This document shows positions 18,303 through 27,632 of a DNA stretch of 64,000 nucleotides, in pieces. How positions within the stretch are numbered: position 1 is the first letter of the stretch; every line of letters begins with the position of its first letter. The notes beneath the pieces were generated by a model. It was given only the letters and a program-made list of their open reading frames with translations, made no database searches and was not told the DNA's origin. The DNA lies in contig NZ_JABEZT010000007.1 in NCBI RefSeq assembly GCF_013149805.1, forward strand, positions 62,001 to 126,000, read 5' to 3'. The DNA is from Isoptericola chiayiensis. Its GTDB lineage: Bacteria; Actinomycetota; Actinomycetes; Actinomycetales; Cellulomonadaceae. Made by a program: the position numbers and the translations under genes.

Positions 18303-18946
18303 TGCTCGCCGCCGTCGGCGTACGTGACGGTGGCGTCGGTGAACAGAGGCAGGCCCTCCATCGGCGTGACGGCCACCGTCTCGGGACGTCCTTCCGGCGC
18401 CGGCAGCATCGCCCACGACTCGACCGTCCCGTGGTTGGGGAAGGTGGCGGAACCGTTCGACGGCGACACGAGGACCGACGCCCGGCACCGGGCGAGCTCG
18501 GCCACGCCGCCCTGCCACGCACCCTCGGCGCAGTACGGCCGGTAGACCCGGAGGTTTTCCTGGTCGGTCACGGTGGTGATCGGCTGGATCCCCGTGTCCG
18601 CGAGGACGATCGAGGCGTCGGCCGCGGCATCGCCGTCGTCCCATCGCAGCGACCAGCGGACGGTCATCACGTCGTCGGCCACCTCGACCGACCTCAACGT
18701 GGTCGTGACCTGCCCGGGCTGTCCTCCCGGGGTGTCGATCGTCTGCTCGGCCATCACGACGTCGGTCCCGACCACCTGCGCCTCGCCCGGGTCGGACGGT
18801 GCGGCCGCGCCACCCTCGGCGCCCTCGGTGGCCTCGGCGGCGGGCGACCCGGTCGGGTCGTCGGTCTCGGGCTCGTCACCGGTGCACCCGGCGAGGAGCA
18901 ACGCGGCACCCACCGCGACGCCGGCGACGCGACAGCGGACGGACAT
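18299..18946 (-). CDS. Predicted lipoprotein of unknown function
   Basis: A 215-residue exported lipoprotein: signal peptide with lipobox LLAGC (acylated Cys21), an acidic Ala/Glu-rich linker to about residue 55, then a beta-rich domain with RSVEVADDVMTVRWSLRWDDG and two cysteines (PYCAEG and ELARCRA) that could form a disulfide. No enzyme motif seen. It is translationally coupled to the downstream OmpA-like gene, a pairing that suggests a shared wall-associated role. Confidence 0.82.
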   Translation of the reverse strand: MSVRCRVAGVAVGAALLLAGCTGDEPETDDPTGSPAAEATEGAEGGAAAPSDPGEAQVVGTDVVMAEQTIDTPGGQPGQVTTTLRSVEVADDVMTVRWSLRWDDGDAAADASIVLADTGIQPITTVTDQENLRVYRPYCAEGAWQGGVAELARCRASVLVSPSNGSATFPNHGTVESWAMLPAPEGRPETVAVTPMEGLPLFTDATVTYADGGEQ

Positions 18947-19081
18947 GACGGCTCCTGGGGTCTCGGCGAGCGGATCGCGCTCACTCTGCCACGGTGGCCC
19001 GCCAGGGGCGGAGAGCGTCTCAGCAGGAGGACCCGTCGCTCGCGCCGATCCGTCGCACGGGGGCGGCGACGGTAGCAGCTC

Positions 19082-19729
19082 TCAGGGCTCGAGCCGGTCC
19101 CGCAGCTGCCGTGCGGCACGCTCCGGGTCGGGCGCCTGCGTGATCGCGCGGACGACGACGACTCGCCGCGCTCCGGCGTCGAGCACGGCCTCCAGCCGCT
19201 CGACGTCGATGCCGCCGATCGCGAACCACGGGGTGCGCGGGTCCGAGGCGGCGACCTGTCGCAGCAGGTCGAGCCCGACCGCGGGGCGCCCGGGTTTGGT
19301 CGGGGTGGTCCAGAGGGGCCCCACGCAGAAGTAGTCGACGGCGTCGTCGGCGTCCGCGGTCGCGGCCTGCTCGGCCGAGTGCGTCGAGCGTCCCAGCACC
19401 GGTTCGGGTCCGAGCAGCGTCCGCACGGCGGGCACCGGCAGGTCGCCCTGACCCATGTGCACCGCCGGGGCGCCCGTGAGCCGGGCGACGTCGGCCCGGT
19501 CGTTCACCGCCCACAGGGCGCCGTGCTCGGCCGCGACACGGGCGACCAGGTCCTGCAGCTCGAGCTCGCGCGCGACGTCGAGGGTCTTGTCCCGCAGCTG
19601 GACCACGTCCACCCCGCCGCGCAGCGCCGCGTGCAGGAACTCCTCGAGGTCGCCGCGCTGCTCGCGGGCGTCGGTGCACAGGTAGAGGCGGGCGTCGGCC
19701 AGGCGGCGGCGGGCGGCGTCGGAGTTCAC
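19082..19729 (-). CDS. thiE: Thiamine-phosphate synthase
   Basis: Joins the thiazole and pyrimidine phosphates to thiamine phosphate. A 215-residue TIM-barrel with the family motifs [58 protein letters not shown] and FAIGGID. The GTG at 19729 lies six bases after a TACACT hexamer, supporting this start and a leaderless mRNA with no riboswitch of its own. It is divergent from thiO-thiS-thiG, which makes the thiazole partner. Confidence 0.94.
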   Translation of the reverse strand: MNSDAARRRLADARLYLCTDAREQRGDLEEFLHAALRGGVDVVQLRDKTLDVARELELQDLVARVAAEHGALWAVNDRADVARLTGAPAVHMGQGDLPVPAVRTLLGPEPVLGRSTHSAEQAATADADDAVDYFCVGPLWTTPTKPGRPAVGLDLLRQVAASDPRTPWFAIGGIDVERLEAVLDAGARRVVVVRAITQAPDPERAARQLRDRLEP

Positions 19730-19794
19730 CCGGGCAGTGTAGGAGCGCGGCCCGGTCCGGGTGCTGTGCGGGTCCCGGGGCCGAGTAAGGTGGG

Positions 19795-19876
19795 CCGGGC
19801 ACGGGAGCCCGCAGGGGCTGAGAGGGCGATGGCCGCCGACCGTCGACCTGATCTGGATCATGCCAGCGAAGGGAGC
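19795..19876 (+). promoter_or_regulatory. TPP riboswitch (THI element)
   Basis: The conserved thi-box elements are all present: CGGGAGCCC, GGGGCTGAGAGG (from about 19815), CCGACC, and ACCTGATCTGGATCATGCCA followed by GCGAAGGGAG (19846-19875). The terminal GGGAG is also the Shine-Dalgarno of thiO, whose GTG is five bases further on, so ligand binding would directly hide the ribosome site. The outer boundaries are approximate. Confidence 0.93.
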
Positions 19877-19880
19877 ATCG

Positions 19881-21140
19881 GTGGACGCTGCCACCACACC
19901 GCCCGACGGCGGCCGCGACCTCGTCGTCGTCGGCGGCGGGATCATCGGTCTCGCCGTGGCCTGGCGCGCCCTCGTCGCCGGCCTGAGCGTCACCGTCCTG
20001 GACCCGGAGCCCGGGGACGGTTCCACCCACGCCGCCGCGGGCATGCTGGCGCCCGCCACCGAGGCCGAGTTCGCCGAGGACGCCGCCCTGCACCTGCACC
20101 TCGCCGGTGCCGCGCACTGGTTGTCGTTCGCCGCCGACCTGGAGGGCGCCACCGGGGTCGGGGTCGGTCTGCACGCGTCGGGGACGCTGACCGTCGCGCA
20201 CGACCCCGACGACGCGGCGATGCTGCGGCGGGTGCTCGGCCTGCACACCCGCCACGGCGTCACCTCCCGCGAGCTCACGGTCGCCGAGGCACGGCGCGAG
20301 GAACCCCTGCTGGGCCCCCGCATCTCCGGTGCGGCCTGGGTCCCCGGCGACCACGCCGTCGACCCGCGGGCGGCCCATCGGGCGCTCGTGCGTGCGGTGA
20401 CGTCGGACCCGCGCGGCGCGCTCGTCGCCCGCTCCGCGGTCCACCTGGAGCAGGACGCCGGCGGCCGGGTGACCGGAGTGGTCGACGACGCCGAGCACGT
20501 CCACGCCGCCGGTGCCGTCGTGGTCGCCGCCGGCTGGGCGTCGGGAGCCCTGCTGGCCGGCGTACGGGATGTCGCCGTCCCGACCCGCCCCGTCAAGGGG
20601 CAGACCCTGCGGCTGCAGACGGCGCCCGAGCTGGCGCCGCAGCACGTGATCCGCGGTCTGGTGCAGGGTCGCCCGGTGTACGTCGTGTCCCGTCCGCCCG
20701 CCGAGGACGGCCCGTGGGCCGGCACCAGCGAGCTCGTCGTCGGAGCCACCTCCGAGGAGAACCCGGACGACCGGCTCGCCACCGCGGGCGGGGTCTTCGC
20801 CCTGCTGCGGGACGCCCGCGCGCTCGTGCCGTCGCTGGACGAGGCGGCGCTCGTCGAGGTCACCCCCCGCGCCCGACCGGCCACCCCCGACAACCTGCCC
20901 CTCGTGGGCGCCACCGCCGTGCCCGGCCTGCACCTGGCGACCGGCCACCACCGCAACGGCGTGCTCCTGGCACCGCTGACCGCCGACCTCGTCGTCGCCG
21001 GGCTCACGGGCACCTGGTTCGACGTCGAGTCGGCGGCCGCGGACCCGGGCGCGACGCTGGCGGCGCTGCACGCCACGGACCCGCGGCGGTTCGTCCCCCC
21101 GGTCCAGGACCCCCGCACCCCCGACGGAGCACACGGATGA
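19881..21140 (+). CDS. thiO: Glycine oxidase ThiO
   Basis: FAD-dependent oxidase giving the iminoglycine used for the thiazole ring. A 419-residue DAO-family protein with an N-terminal dinucleotide fold ([18 protein letters not shown], glutamate/aspartate end VLDPEP), the [10 protein letters not shown] segment, and [11 protein letters not shown] at the C-terminal FAD/substrate site. Start GTG 19881 is fixed by the riboswitch: the ATG at 19860 falls inside the aptamer. Its stop overlaps the thiS ATG. Repressed by TPP through the riboswitch. Confidence 0.93.
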   Translation: MDAATTPPDGGRDLVVVGGGIIGLAVAWRALVAGLSVTVLDPEPGDGSTHAAAGMLAPATEAEFAEDAALHLHLAGAAHWLSFAADLEGATGVGVGLHASGTLTVAHDPDDAAMLRRVLGLHTRHGVTSRELTVAEARREEPLLGPRISGAAWVPGDHAVDPRAAHRALVRAVTSDPRGALVARSAVHLEQDAGGRVTGVVDDAEHVHAAGAVVVAAGWASGALLAGVRDVAVPTRPVKGQTLRLQTAPELAPQHVIRGLVQGRPVYVVSRPPAEDGPWAGTSELVVGATSEENPDDRLATAGGVFALLRDARALVPSLDEAALVEVTPRARPATPDNLPLVGATAVPGLHLATGHHRNGVLLAPLTADLVVAGLTGTWFDVESAAADPGATLAALHATDPRRFVPPVQDPRTPDGAHG

Positions 21141-21385
21141 GCACGAGCACCCCGACCGGCACGACCGCCGTCGTCAACGGCGAGCCCTACGACCTCGGCA
21201 CGACGGCCGGCACCGCGGTGTCCGACGTCGTCGCCCACGTCCTGCCCCGGCACGTCGCCGACGGCGTGCCTCGCGGTGTCGCGGTCGCGATCGACGACGC
21301 CGTGGTGCCCCGCGGCGCCTGGGGCGCGACCGTGGTGCGTCCCGGCGACCGGGTCGAGGTCGTCACGGCCGTGCAGGGCGGCTGA
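21137..21385 (+). CDS. thiS: Sulfur carrier protein ThiS
   Basis: An 82-residue ubiquitin-like protein ending in the required Gly-Gly (VQGG), which is adenylated and converted to a thiocarboxylate to donate sulfur to the thiazole. The N-terminus is about ten residues longer than usual. Coupled to thiO by a 4-nt overlap. The adenylating partner is probably the ThiF/MoeZ-like protein encoded convergently at 22206-23477. Confidence 0.92.
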   Translation: MSTSTPTGTTAVVNGEPYDLGTTAGTAVSDVVAHVLPRHVADGVPRGVAVAIDDAVVPRGAWGATVVRPGDRVEVVTAVQGG

Positions 21386-22195
<810 letters not shown>

Positions 22196-22205
22196 GAGCG
22201 GGCCG

Positions 22206-23477
22206 TCAGCCGAGCAGCGCGGGGACGCCGCCGACGACGGAGCGTGCGTCGATTCCGGCCGCCCGGGCGACCTCGGCCACGCGGGTCGAGCGGGGACCGG
22301 CCGCGCAGACGAGCAGCACCGTCCGGTCGGTGGGCAGGTCGGCCAGCGCGGCCCGGGCGGCGTCGTCCGGGCCGCCGTCGACGCTGCCCAGGAACGCGGC
22401 GCTGGAGACCCGGCGGGCGCCCGCGACGGGCCGGACCTGCGCCTCCCACTCCTCACGCACGTCGACGAGCACAGCGTCCGCCCCGAGGAGGGCACGCGCC
22501 TCGGCGGCGGTGACCTCCGGGTCGTCCCCCGGCCCGCCGACGGACCCGGCAGCGGGGGCGGCGGGCGCGAGCCCGCAGAAGGCCGCGTACGCGTCGTGCC
22601 CGGCCAGCAGCCCGGTGACGGGTTCGCGGCCGGGGTCCGGGCGGACCGAGAGCTCGCGCCAGTCGGGCGCCAGGGCGTCGTAGACGGCGAGCCGCCCGAG
22701 CAGCGACCGTCCGACGCCGGTGACCAGCTTGACCGCCTCGGTCGCCATCACCGAGCCCACCGTGCCGCACATCGCGCCCAGCACACCCCCGGTCGCGCAG
22801 TCCGGGACGACGCCGGGCGGGGGCGGCTCGGGGAACACGTCCCGGTACGTGGCGCCCCGGCGCACCGTGATGCCGTCGGCCGTGCGGAACCGCGGGGCGC
22901 CCCAGAAGACGGCGACCTGGCCGTCGAACCGGTCGATCGAGCCCCACACGACCGGCAGCCCCAGGATCTCGGCGGCGTCGGAGACCAGGTACCGGGTCGG
23001 GAAGTTGTCGGCGCCGTCCAGCACCACGTCGTAGCCGCGCAGCACGTCCAGCACGTTGTCCGGGTCGAGCCGCACCCGGTGCTCCACCACCTCGACGTGG
23101 GGGTTGAGGTCCGCGATCGTGGCGCGCGCCGACGTCGTCTTGGGACGGCCCACGTCGGCCTCGCCGTGGGCGACCTGACGCTGCAGGTTCGTGACGTCCA
23201 CGGCGTCGTCGTCGACGATCCCGATCGTCCCCACCCCGGCCGCCGCCAGGTAGAGCAGCGCCGGGCTGCCGAGCCCGCCGGCACCGACCACCAGCACGCG
23301 GGCGGCGGCCAGCCGTCGCTGACCCTCGGGGCCCAGCCCGGGCAGCGCCAGGTGCCGGGCGTACCGGTCGGCCTCGGCACCCGTCAGGTCCCGGCCCGGC
23401 TCGACGAGGGGGGCGAGCCGCTCGTCGTCCGCGCCCGCCGCTGCGTCCGCTCCCGTGCCGCCGTCGTGCACCGTCAC
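22206..23477 (-). CDS. moeZ: ThiF/MoeZ-type adenylyltransferase with C-terminal rhodanese domain
   Basis: Activates a ubiquitin-like sulfur carrier (ThiS or MoaD/CysO type) by adenylation and then sulfur transfer. The 423-residue protein has an E1-like Rossmann domain (about 30-290: VVGAGGLGSPALLYLAAAG, LDGADNFPTRYL, PDCATGGVLGAMCG) and a rhodanese domain (about 325-423) with the persulfide Cys in LLVCAAGPRS. As in mycobacterial MoeZ, the CxxC zinc pairs of MoeB are absent. Position beside thiSG points to ThiS as a partner; molybdopterin or cysteine pathways may share it. GTG 23477 overlaps the DUF3817 stop. Confidence 0.88.
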   Translation of the reverse strand: MTVHDGGTGADAAAGADDERLAPLVEPGRDLTGAEADRYARHLALPGLGPEGQRRLAAARVLVVGAGGLGSPALLYLAAAGVGTIGIVDDDAVDVTNLQRQVAHGEADVGRPKTTSARATIADLNPHVEVVEHRVRLDPDNVLDVLRGYDVVLDGADNFPTRYLVSDAAEILGLPVVWGSIDRFDGQVAVFWGAPRFRTADGITVRRGATYRDVFPEPPPPGVVPDCATGGVLGAMCGTVGSVMATEAVKLVTGVGRSLLGRLAVYDALAPDWRELSVRPDPGREPVTGLLAGHDAYAAFCGLAPAAPAAGSVGGPGDDPEVTAAEARALLGADAVLVDVREEWEAQVRPVAGARRVSSAAFLGSVDGGPDDAARAALADLPTDRTVLLVCAAGPRSTRVAEVARAAGIDARSVVGGVPALLG

Positions 23478-23869
23478 GCCCCGTAGCGCTCCGCCAGGGC
23501 CGCCAGCTTCGCGTCGGCCTCCGCGTGCACCTTCTTCTCCAGGACGAAGGACATCACCGGCACCACGCCGGCGAACACCATGGTGGCCAGGCGCCCGAAG
23601 CCCCAGCGCATCTTCGCCCACAGGTCCAGGACGGTGACCAGGTAGACCACGTAGATCCAGCCGTGGGCGAAGGGGACCCACCCCATGTAGTCGATCACGG
23701 CGTCCACGGGGACGACATACTTGAAGAACATCTCGACGCACAGCACCAGCAGCATCACGCCGGTGATCAGGGCCATCACGCGGTACCGGGTCAGCGCCCC
23801 GCGTGCCTTGCGGATCGCGGTGGCCGCCTGCTCGGCGGTGGCGGTGGGGGTGTTCTGCTGGCTGCTCAC
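23474..23869 (-). CDS. DUF3817 family integral membrane protein
   Basis: A 131-residue protein with three membrane helices (about 30-50, 70-90 and 93-112) and the family signatures YRVMALITGVMLLVLCVEMFFKY and GWVPFAHGWIYVVYLVTVLDLW. Role unknown. GTG 23869 has TATCCT seven bases upstream, supporting a leaderless start. It shares a 66-bp divergent promoter region with the ABC exporter and is coupled to the thiF/moeZ gene. Confidence 0.85.
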   Translation of the reverse strand: MSSQQNTPTATAEQAATAIRKARGALTRYRVMALITGVMLLVLCVEMFFKYVVPVDAVIDYMGWVPFAHGWIYVVYLVTVLDLWAKMRWGFGRLATMVFAGVVPVMSFVLEKKVHAEADAKLAALAERYGA

Positions 23870-23935
23870 GCCCTCCAGGATAGGGCGCGAAAATGCGGTG
23901 AACGACGCCCGTCCGGCCGCTTAGGCTGGACCCTC

Positions 23936-25702
23936 GTGCGACCCCTCCCGCTGCCCGACCCGGGCACCCCTCCGCTCTCCTCGGCCGCACGGCTGCTGAC
24001 CTGGCAGGCGTGGCGGCAGCGCGACGTCCTGACCAAGGCGATCGTCGCCGGCAGCGTCTCGCTGATGGCCTCGGCCGCCTCCCCGCTGCTGCTGGGCGGC
24101 GCCGTCGACTCCGGCCTGGCCGCAGGGTTCGGCAGCGAGCTCCTCGTCTGGTGCGGGTGGATGCTCGTGGCGGCCGTCACCATCGTCGTCTCCGGCGTGT
24201 TCAGCCACACCTACGACGTCGAGAACTGGCTGCGCGCCTCGTTCTCCTTCACCACGCTCGTCGGCCAGAAGGCCACCCGGTCGGGTCACGCCGTCACCAA
24301 GAAGCTGCCCACCGGCGAGGTCGTCGCCGCCGTGGCCAACGACGCGCTGCGCGCCGGCGACATGTTCGCGATGACGGGACGGTTCGTCGGCGGCGTGCTC
24401 GCCTACGTCGCCGCCGCGGGCTACCTGCTGTGGCAGGACCTGACGCTCGGCCTCGTCGTCGCGCTCGGCATCCCCGTCGTGGGCGGCGTGCTCGCGCTGC
24501 TCGTGCGTCCGCTGCAGCGTCGCCAGCAGACCCACCGCGAGTCCGTCGGCCGGCTGACCGCGCTCGGCTCCGACACCGTCGCAGGCCTGCGGATCCTGCG
24601 CGGCATCGGCGGCGAGGACGTCTTCTCGGGCCGGTACGCCCGCCAGTCGCAGGAGGTGCGCCGCCGCGGCGTGCGGGTCGCCGGCGTGCAGTCCGTCCTC
24701 GACGGGCTCCAGGTGCTGCTGCCCGGCCTGCTCGGCGCCCTGGTGCTGTGGCTCGGGGCCCGCGCCGTCGTGCGCGGCGACCTGACCGCCGGCGAGCTCG
24801 TGACCTTCTACGGCTACACCGCGTTCCTGGCCTGGCCCGTGCAGATGGCCACCCAGATGCTGCAGATGACCACCAACGCGCTGGTCTCCGCGCGCAAGAT
24901 CCTCGGGGTGCTGCGCGTGACCGAGGCGACGCCGCAGGCCGACGCACCCGCCGCGGCCCCGCCGTCGGGCAGCGACCTCGTCGACCACGCCTCCGGCCTG
25001 ACCCTGCGTCCCGGACGCGTCGCGGCCCTCGTCTGCCCGGACCCCGACGTCGCGGCGGTCGTGGCCACGCGGCTCGGCCGGTTCGACGACGAGGCCGAGT
25101 CGGGCACGCCCGTCACCCTCGGCGGCGTGCCGCTGGCCGCCCTCGACAAGGAGGCCCTGCGGCACCGCGTCGTCGTCTCCGAGGCGACCGGGCACCTCTT
25201 CTCCGGGATCCTCGGCGAGGAGCTCGACGCCCGAGGCCGCGCCACCGAAGCCGAGCTCACCGCGGCGATCCTGGCCGCCGACGCCCAGGACGTGCTCGAC
25301 TCCCTGCCCGGCGGCCTGGCCGGCGAGCTGCCCGAGAAGGGCCGGTCGCTGTCCGGCGGGCAGCGCCAGCGCGTCGCCCTGGCCCGCGCGCTGCTCACCG
25401 ACCCCGAGATCCTCGTGCTCGTCGAGCCCACCAGCGCCGTGGACGCCCACACCGAGGCGCGGATCGCCGAACGCGTCGCCGCGGCCCGCCGGGGACGAAC
25501 CACCCTGGTCGTCACCGCCAGCCCGCTCGTGCTCGACCACGTCGACGACGTCGTCCTGCTGTCCCCCGAGGGGAGCGTCGTCACCACGGGCACGCACGCC
25601 GACCTGCTCGCCCGCGGCGACGACGCCGGCACCCGCTACCGCGCCGTCGTCGGCCGCTCCCTGGCCGACGGCCACGACACCCTCGAAGGAGCCACGCGAT
25701 GA
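23936..25702 (+). CDS. ABC exporter half-transporter with degenerate ATP site
   Basis: A 588-residue half-transporter: six-helix membrane domain (about 35-320) and nucleotide-binding domain (about 345-570). The signature LSGGQRQRVALARAL is intact, but the Walker A P-loop is missing (CPDPDVAAVVATRLGRF in its place) and Walker B reads ILVLVEPTSAVD, with Val where Asp coordinates Mg2+. It therefore cannot bind ATP normally with its own P-loop and must work with the partner encoded next (4-nt overlap). Start GTG 23936 follows TAGGCT by eight bases. Substrate unknown. Confidence 0.9.
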   Translation: MRPLPLPDPGTPPLSSAARLLTWQAWRQRDVLTKAIVAGSVSLMASAASPLLLGGAVDSGLAAGFGSELLVWCGWMLVAAVTIVVSGVFSHTYDVENWLRASFSFTTLVGQKATRSGHAVTKKLPTGEVVAAVANDALRAGDMFAMTGRFVGGVLAYVAAAGYLLWQDLTLGLVVALGIPVVGGVLALLVRPLQRRQQTHRESVGRLTALGSDTVAGLRILRGIGGEDVFSGRYARQSQEVRRRGVRVAGVQSVLDGLQVLLPGLLGALVLWLGARAVVRGDLTAGELVTFYGYTAFLAWPVQMATQMLQMTTNALVSARKILGVLRVTEATPQADAPAAAPPSGSDLVDHASGLTLRPGRVAALVCPDPDVAAVVATRLGRFDDEAESGTPVTLGGVPLAALDKEALRHRVVVSEATGHLFSGILGEELDARGRATEAELTAAILAADAQDVLDSLPGGLAGELPEKGRSLSGGQRQRVALARALLTDPEILVLVEPTSAVDAHTEARIAERVAAARRGRTTLVVTASPLVLDHVDDVVLLSPEGSVVTTGTHADLLARGDDAGTRYRAVVGRSLADGHDTLEGATR

Positions 25703-27471
25703 GCGCCGCGACCGCCACCGCGCCGGGCACGACCGCGAAGCAGCTGCCGATCGCCGACCGGCACGAGGTGAAGCGCACCGTCGGCCGGCTGTTCCGCAGC
25801 CACCGCGCCCAGCTCGCCGGGATCGCCGTCCTGCACTCCGTCGCCGCCGTCGCCGGGCTCGCCGGACCGTTCCTCATGGGGCGGTTCATCGACGAGGTCA
25901 CGGCCGGCACCACCCTGGCCCGAGTCAACCAGATCGCCCTGATCCTCGTGGGCGCCGTCGTCGTGCAGGCCGTCGTGACACGGTTCGCGCAGCGGCTGTC
26001 CATGGTGTTCGGCGAGCAGGTGTTCGCCGAGCTGCGCGAGGAGTTCATGCACACCGCCACCCGGCTACCGCTGTCGGTGGTGGAGAAGGCCGGGACCGGG
26101 GACCTGGTGGCCCGCACCACCAACGACGTCAACAAGCTGCAGCACGCCGTCCGCTTCGGCGTGCCGCGGGTGCTGGTGTGCGTCGTGACCATCGGGCTGA
26201 CCCTCGTCGCGTCGTTCCTCACCGACCCGCTGGTGGCGCTCGCGCTCCTCGTCGGCGTCCCGCCGATCGTGGTCGCCGTGCGCTGGTACCTGCGACGCGC
26301 CACCCCCGGCTACCTGCGCGAGTCCGCCGCGTACGCCACCGTCAACGGCACCATCACCGAGGCCGTCGAGGGCGCGCGCACCACCGACGCGCTGTGGCTG
26401 GGCTCCCGGCTGCGACGCCGCCTGCGGGGCGACCTGTCCGAGGCGTTCGCCGCCGAGAGCTACACCCTCGGGCTGCGGCTGCGCCTCATCCCCGCGCTCG
26501 ACACCGCGGTCGCGGTCGCGCCCGTCGCGGCGATCGTCTGGGGAGCCTGGCTCGTGTCCCAGGACGTCACCACGGTCGGGGCCGTCGCCACCATCGCCTT
26601 CTACGCCCACCAGATGGGCGGGCCCGTGTTCGACCTGGTGTTCTGGCTCGACGAGCTCCAGGTCGCCGCGGTGGCGCTGGCCCGCGTGGTCGGCGTCGGG
26701 CTGGTCGGCCCGGACCGGACCGCCTCCGGCGAGGTCCCGGCGTCGGACGAGGTCCGCGCCCACGAGGTGCGCTACGCCTACCGCGAGGGCCACGACGTGC
26801 TGCACGGCGTCTCCGTCGACCTACGCCCCGGGGAGCGGCTGGCCGTCGTCGGCCCGTCCGGGGCCGGCAAGTCGACGCTCGGGCGCATGCTCGCCGGCAT
26901 CCACCCGCCCACCGGCGGGACGGTGACCGTCGGCGGCGTGCCGCTGGTCGACCTGCCGCTGGAGGAGCTGCGCGGCCAGGTGGCCCTGGTCACCCAGGAG
27001 CACCACGTGTTCGTCGGGACGCTGGCGGAGAACCTGCAGCTCGCGGACACCGGCGCCTCCGAGGAGGCGCTCTGGGAGGCGCTCGAGGCCGTCGACGCCC
27101 GCGGCTGGGCGGCGGCGCTGCCCTCGGGCCTGGCCACGGAGGTGGGCTCGGGCGGGCACCCGTTGTCCCCGGCGCAGGCTCAGCAGGTGGCCCTCGCCCG
27201 GCTCGTGCTGCTCGACCCGCACACCCTCGTGCTCGACGAGGCGACCTCGCTGCTCGATCCGCGGGCGGCCCGGCACCTGGAGCGGTCGCTCAACGCCGTG
27301 CTCACCGGACGCACCGTCGTGGCGATCGCCCACCGCCTGCACACGGCGCACGACGCCGACCGGGTGGCCGTCGTCGACGGCGGGCGGATCACAGAGATCG
27401 GCCCGCACGACGAGCTCGTGGCCGCCGGCGGCGAGTACGCCCGGCTGTGGCGGTCCTGGCAGGCCGGATAG
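25699..27471 (+). CDS. ABC exporter half-transporter, ATP-binding partner
   Basis: A 590-residue half-transporter: membrane domain (about 35-330) and nucleotide-binding domain (about 350-585). Walker A GPSGAGKST and Walker B LVLDEATSLLD are intact, and the switch His is present (AIAHRLH), but the signature is LSPAQAQQVALARL instead of LSGGQ. With the preceding subunit it forms one complete ATP site (this P-loop with the partner's signature) and one dead site. The ATG overlaps the upstream stop, which supports fixed-ratio heterodimer synthesis. Likely a lipid, peptide or drug exporter; substrate not predictable. Confidence 0.92.
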   Translation: MSAATATAPGTTAKQLPIADRHEVKRTVGRLFRSHRAQLAGIAVLHSVAAVAGLAGPFLMGRFIDEVTAGTTLARVNQIALILVGAVVVQAVVTRFAQRLSMVFGEQVFAELREEFMHTATRLPLSVVEKAGTGDLVARTTNDVNKLQHAVRFGVPRVLVCVVTIGLTLVASFLTDPLVALALLVGVPPIVVAVRWYLRRATPGYLRESAAYATVNGTITEAVEGARTTDALWLGSRLRRRLRGDLSEAFAAESYTLGLRLRLIPALDTAVAVAPVAAIVWGAWLVSQDVTTVGAVATIAFYAHQMGGPVFDLVFWLDELQVAAVALARVVGVGLVGPDRTASGEVPASDEVRAHEVRYAYREGHDVLHGVSVDLRPGERLAVVGPSGAGKSTLGRMLAGIHPPTGGTVTVGGVPLVDLPLEELRGQVALVTQEHHVFVGTLAENLQLADTGASEEALWEALEAVDARGWAAALPSGLATEVGSGGHPLSPAQAQQVALARLVLLDPHTLVLDEATSLLDPRAARHLERSLNAVLTGRTVVAIAHRLHTAHDADRVAVVDGGRITEIGPHDELVAAGGEYARLWRSWQAG

Positions 27472-27493
27472 CCGCCCGCTCGTCCGCTCGTCA

Positions 27494-27568
27494 CGCCGAG
27501 ATCGACGTACCCGTATCGAGATCGACTCACGGTACGTCGATCTCGATACGGGTACGTCGATCTCGGCG
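27494..27568. repeat. 75-nt palindromic element, copy 1 (upstream of nuclease gene)
   Basis: Perfect 33-bp inverted repeat (27494-27526 with 27536-27568) around a 9-nt loop. Each arm holds two direct copies of the core GAGATCGAC 20 nt apart, so the element has four cores, two in each orientation. It is identical to the copy at 28639-28713 over all 75 nt. It lies between the ABC operon and the DUF559 gene and could also act as a terminator for the ABC genes. Confidence 0.9.
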
Positions 27569-27572
27569 GCGG

Positions 27573-27581
27573 TTGTCCACA
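27573..27581 (+). promoter_or_regulatory. DnaA-box-like TTGTCCACA
   Basis: TTGTCCACA matches the actinobacterial DnaA-box consensus and sits between the first palindrome and the DUF559 start, 51 bases before its ATG. A single box is not an origin; it may be a regulatory site or chance. Confidence 0.35.
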
Positions 27582-27632
27582 GATTCCGCGTGGGGGTCCC
27601 GCGGGCCCGGCCGCGCTGGCACGGTCGTGAGC

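Noticed and set aside
19860-19880. ATG at 19860 as the start of thiO
   Set aside because: It lies inside the conserved 3' part of the TPP aptamer; the GTG at 19881 has the riboswitch-sequestered ribosome site at correct spacing.
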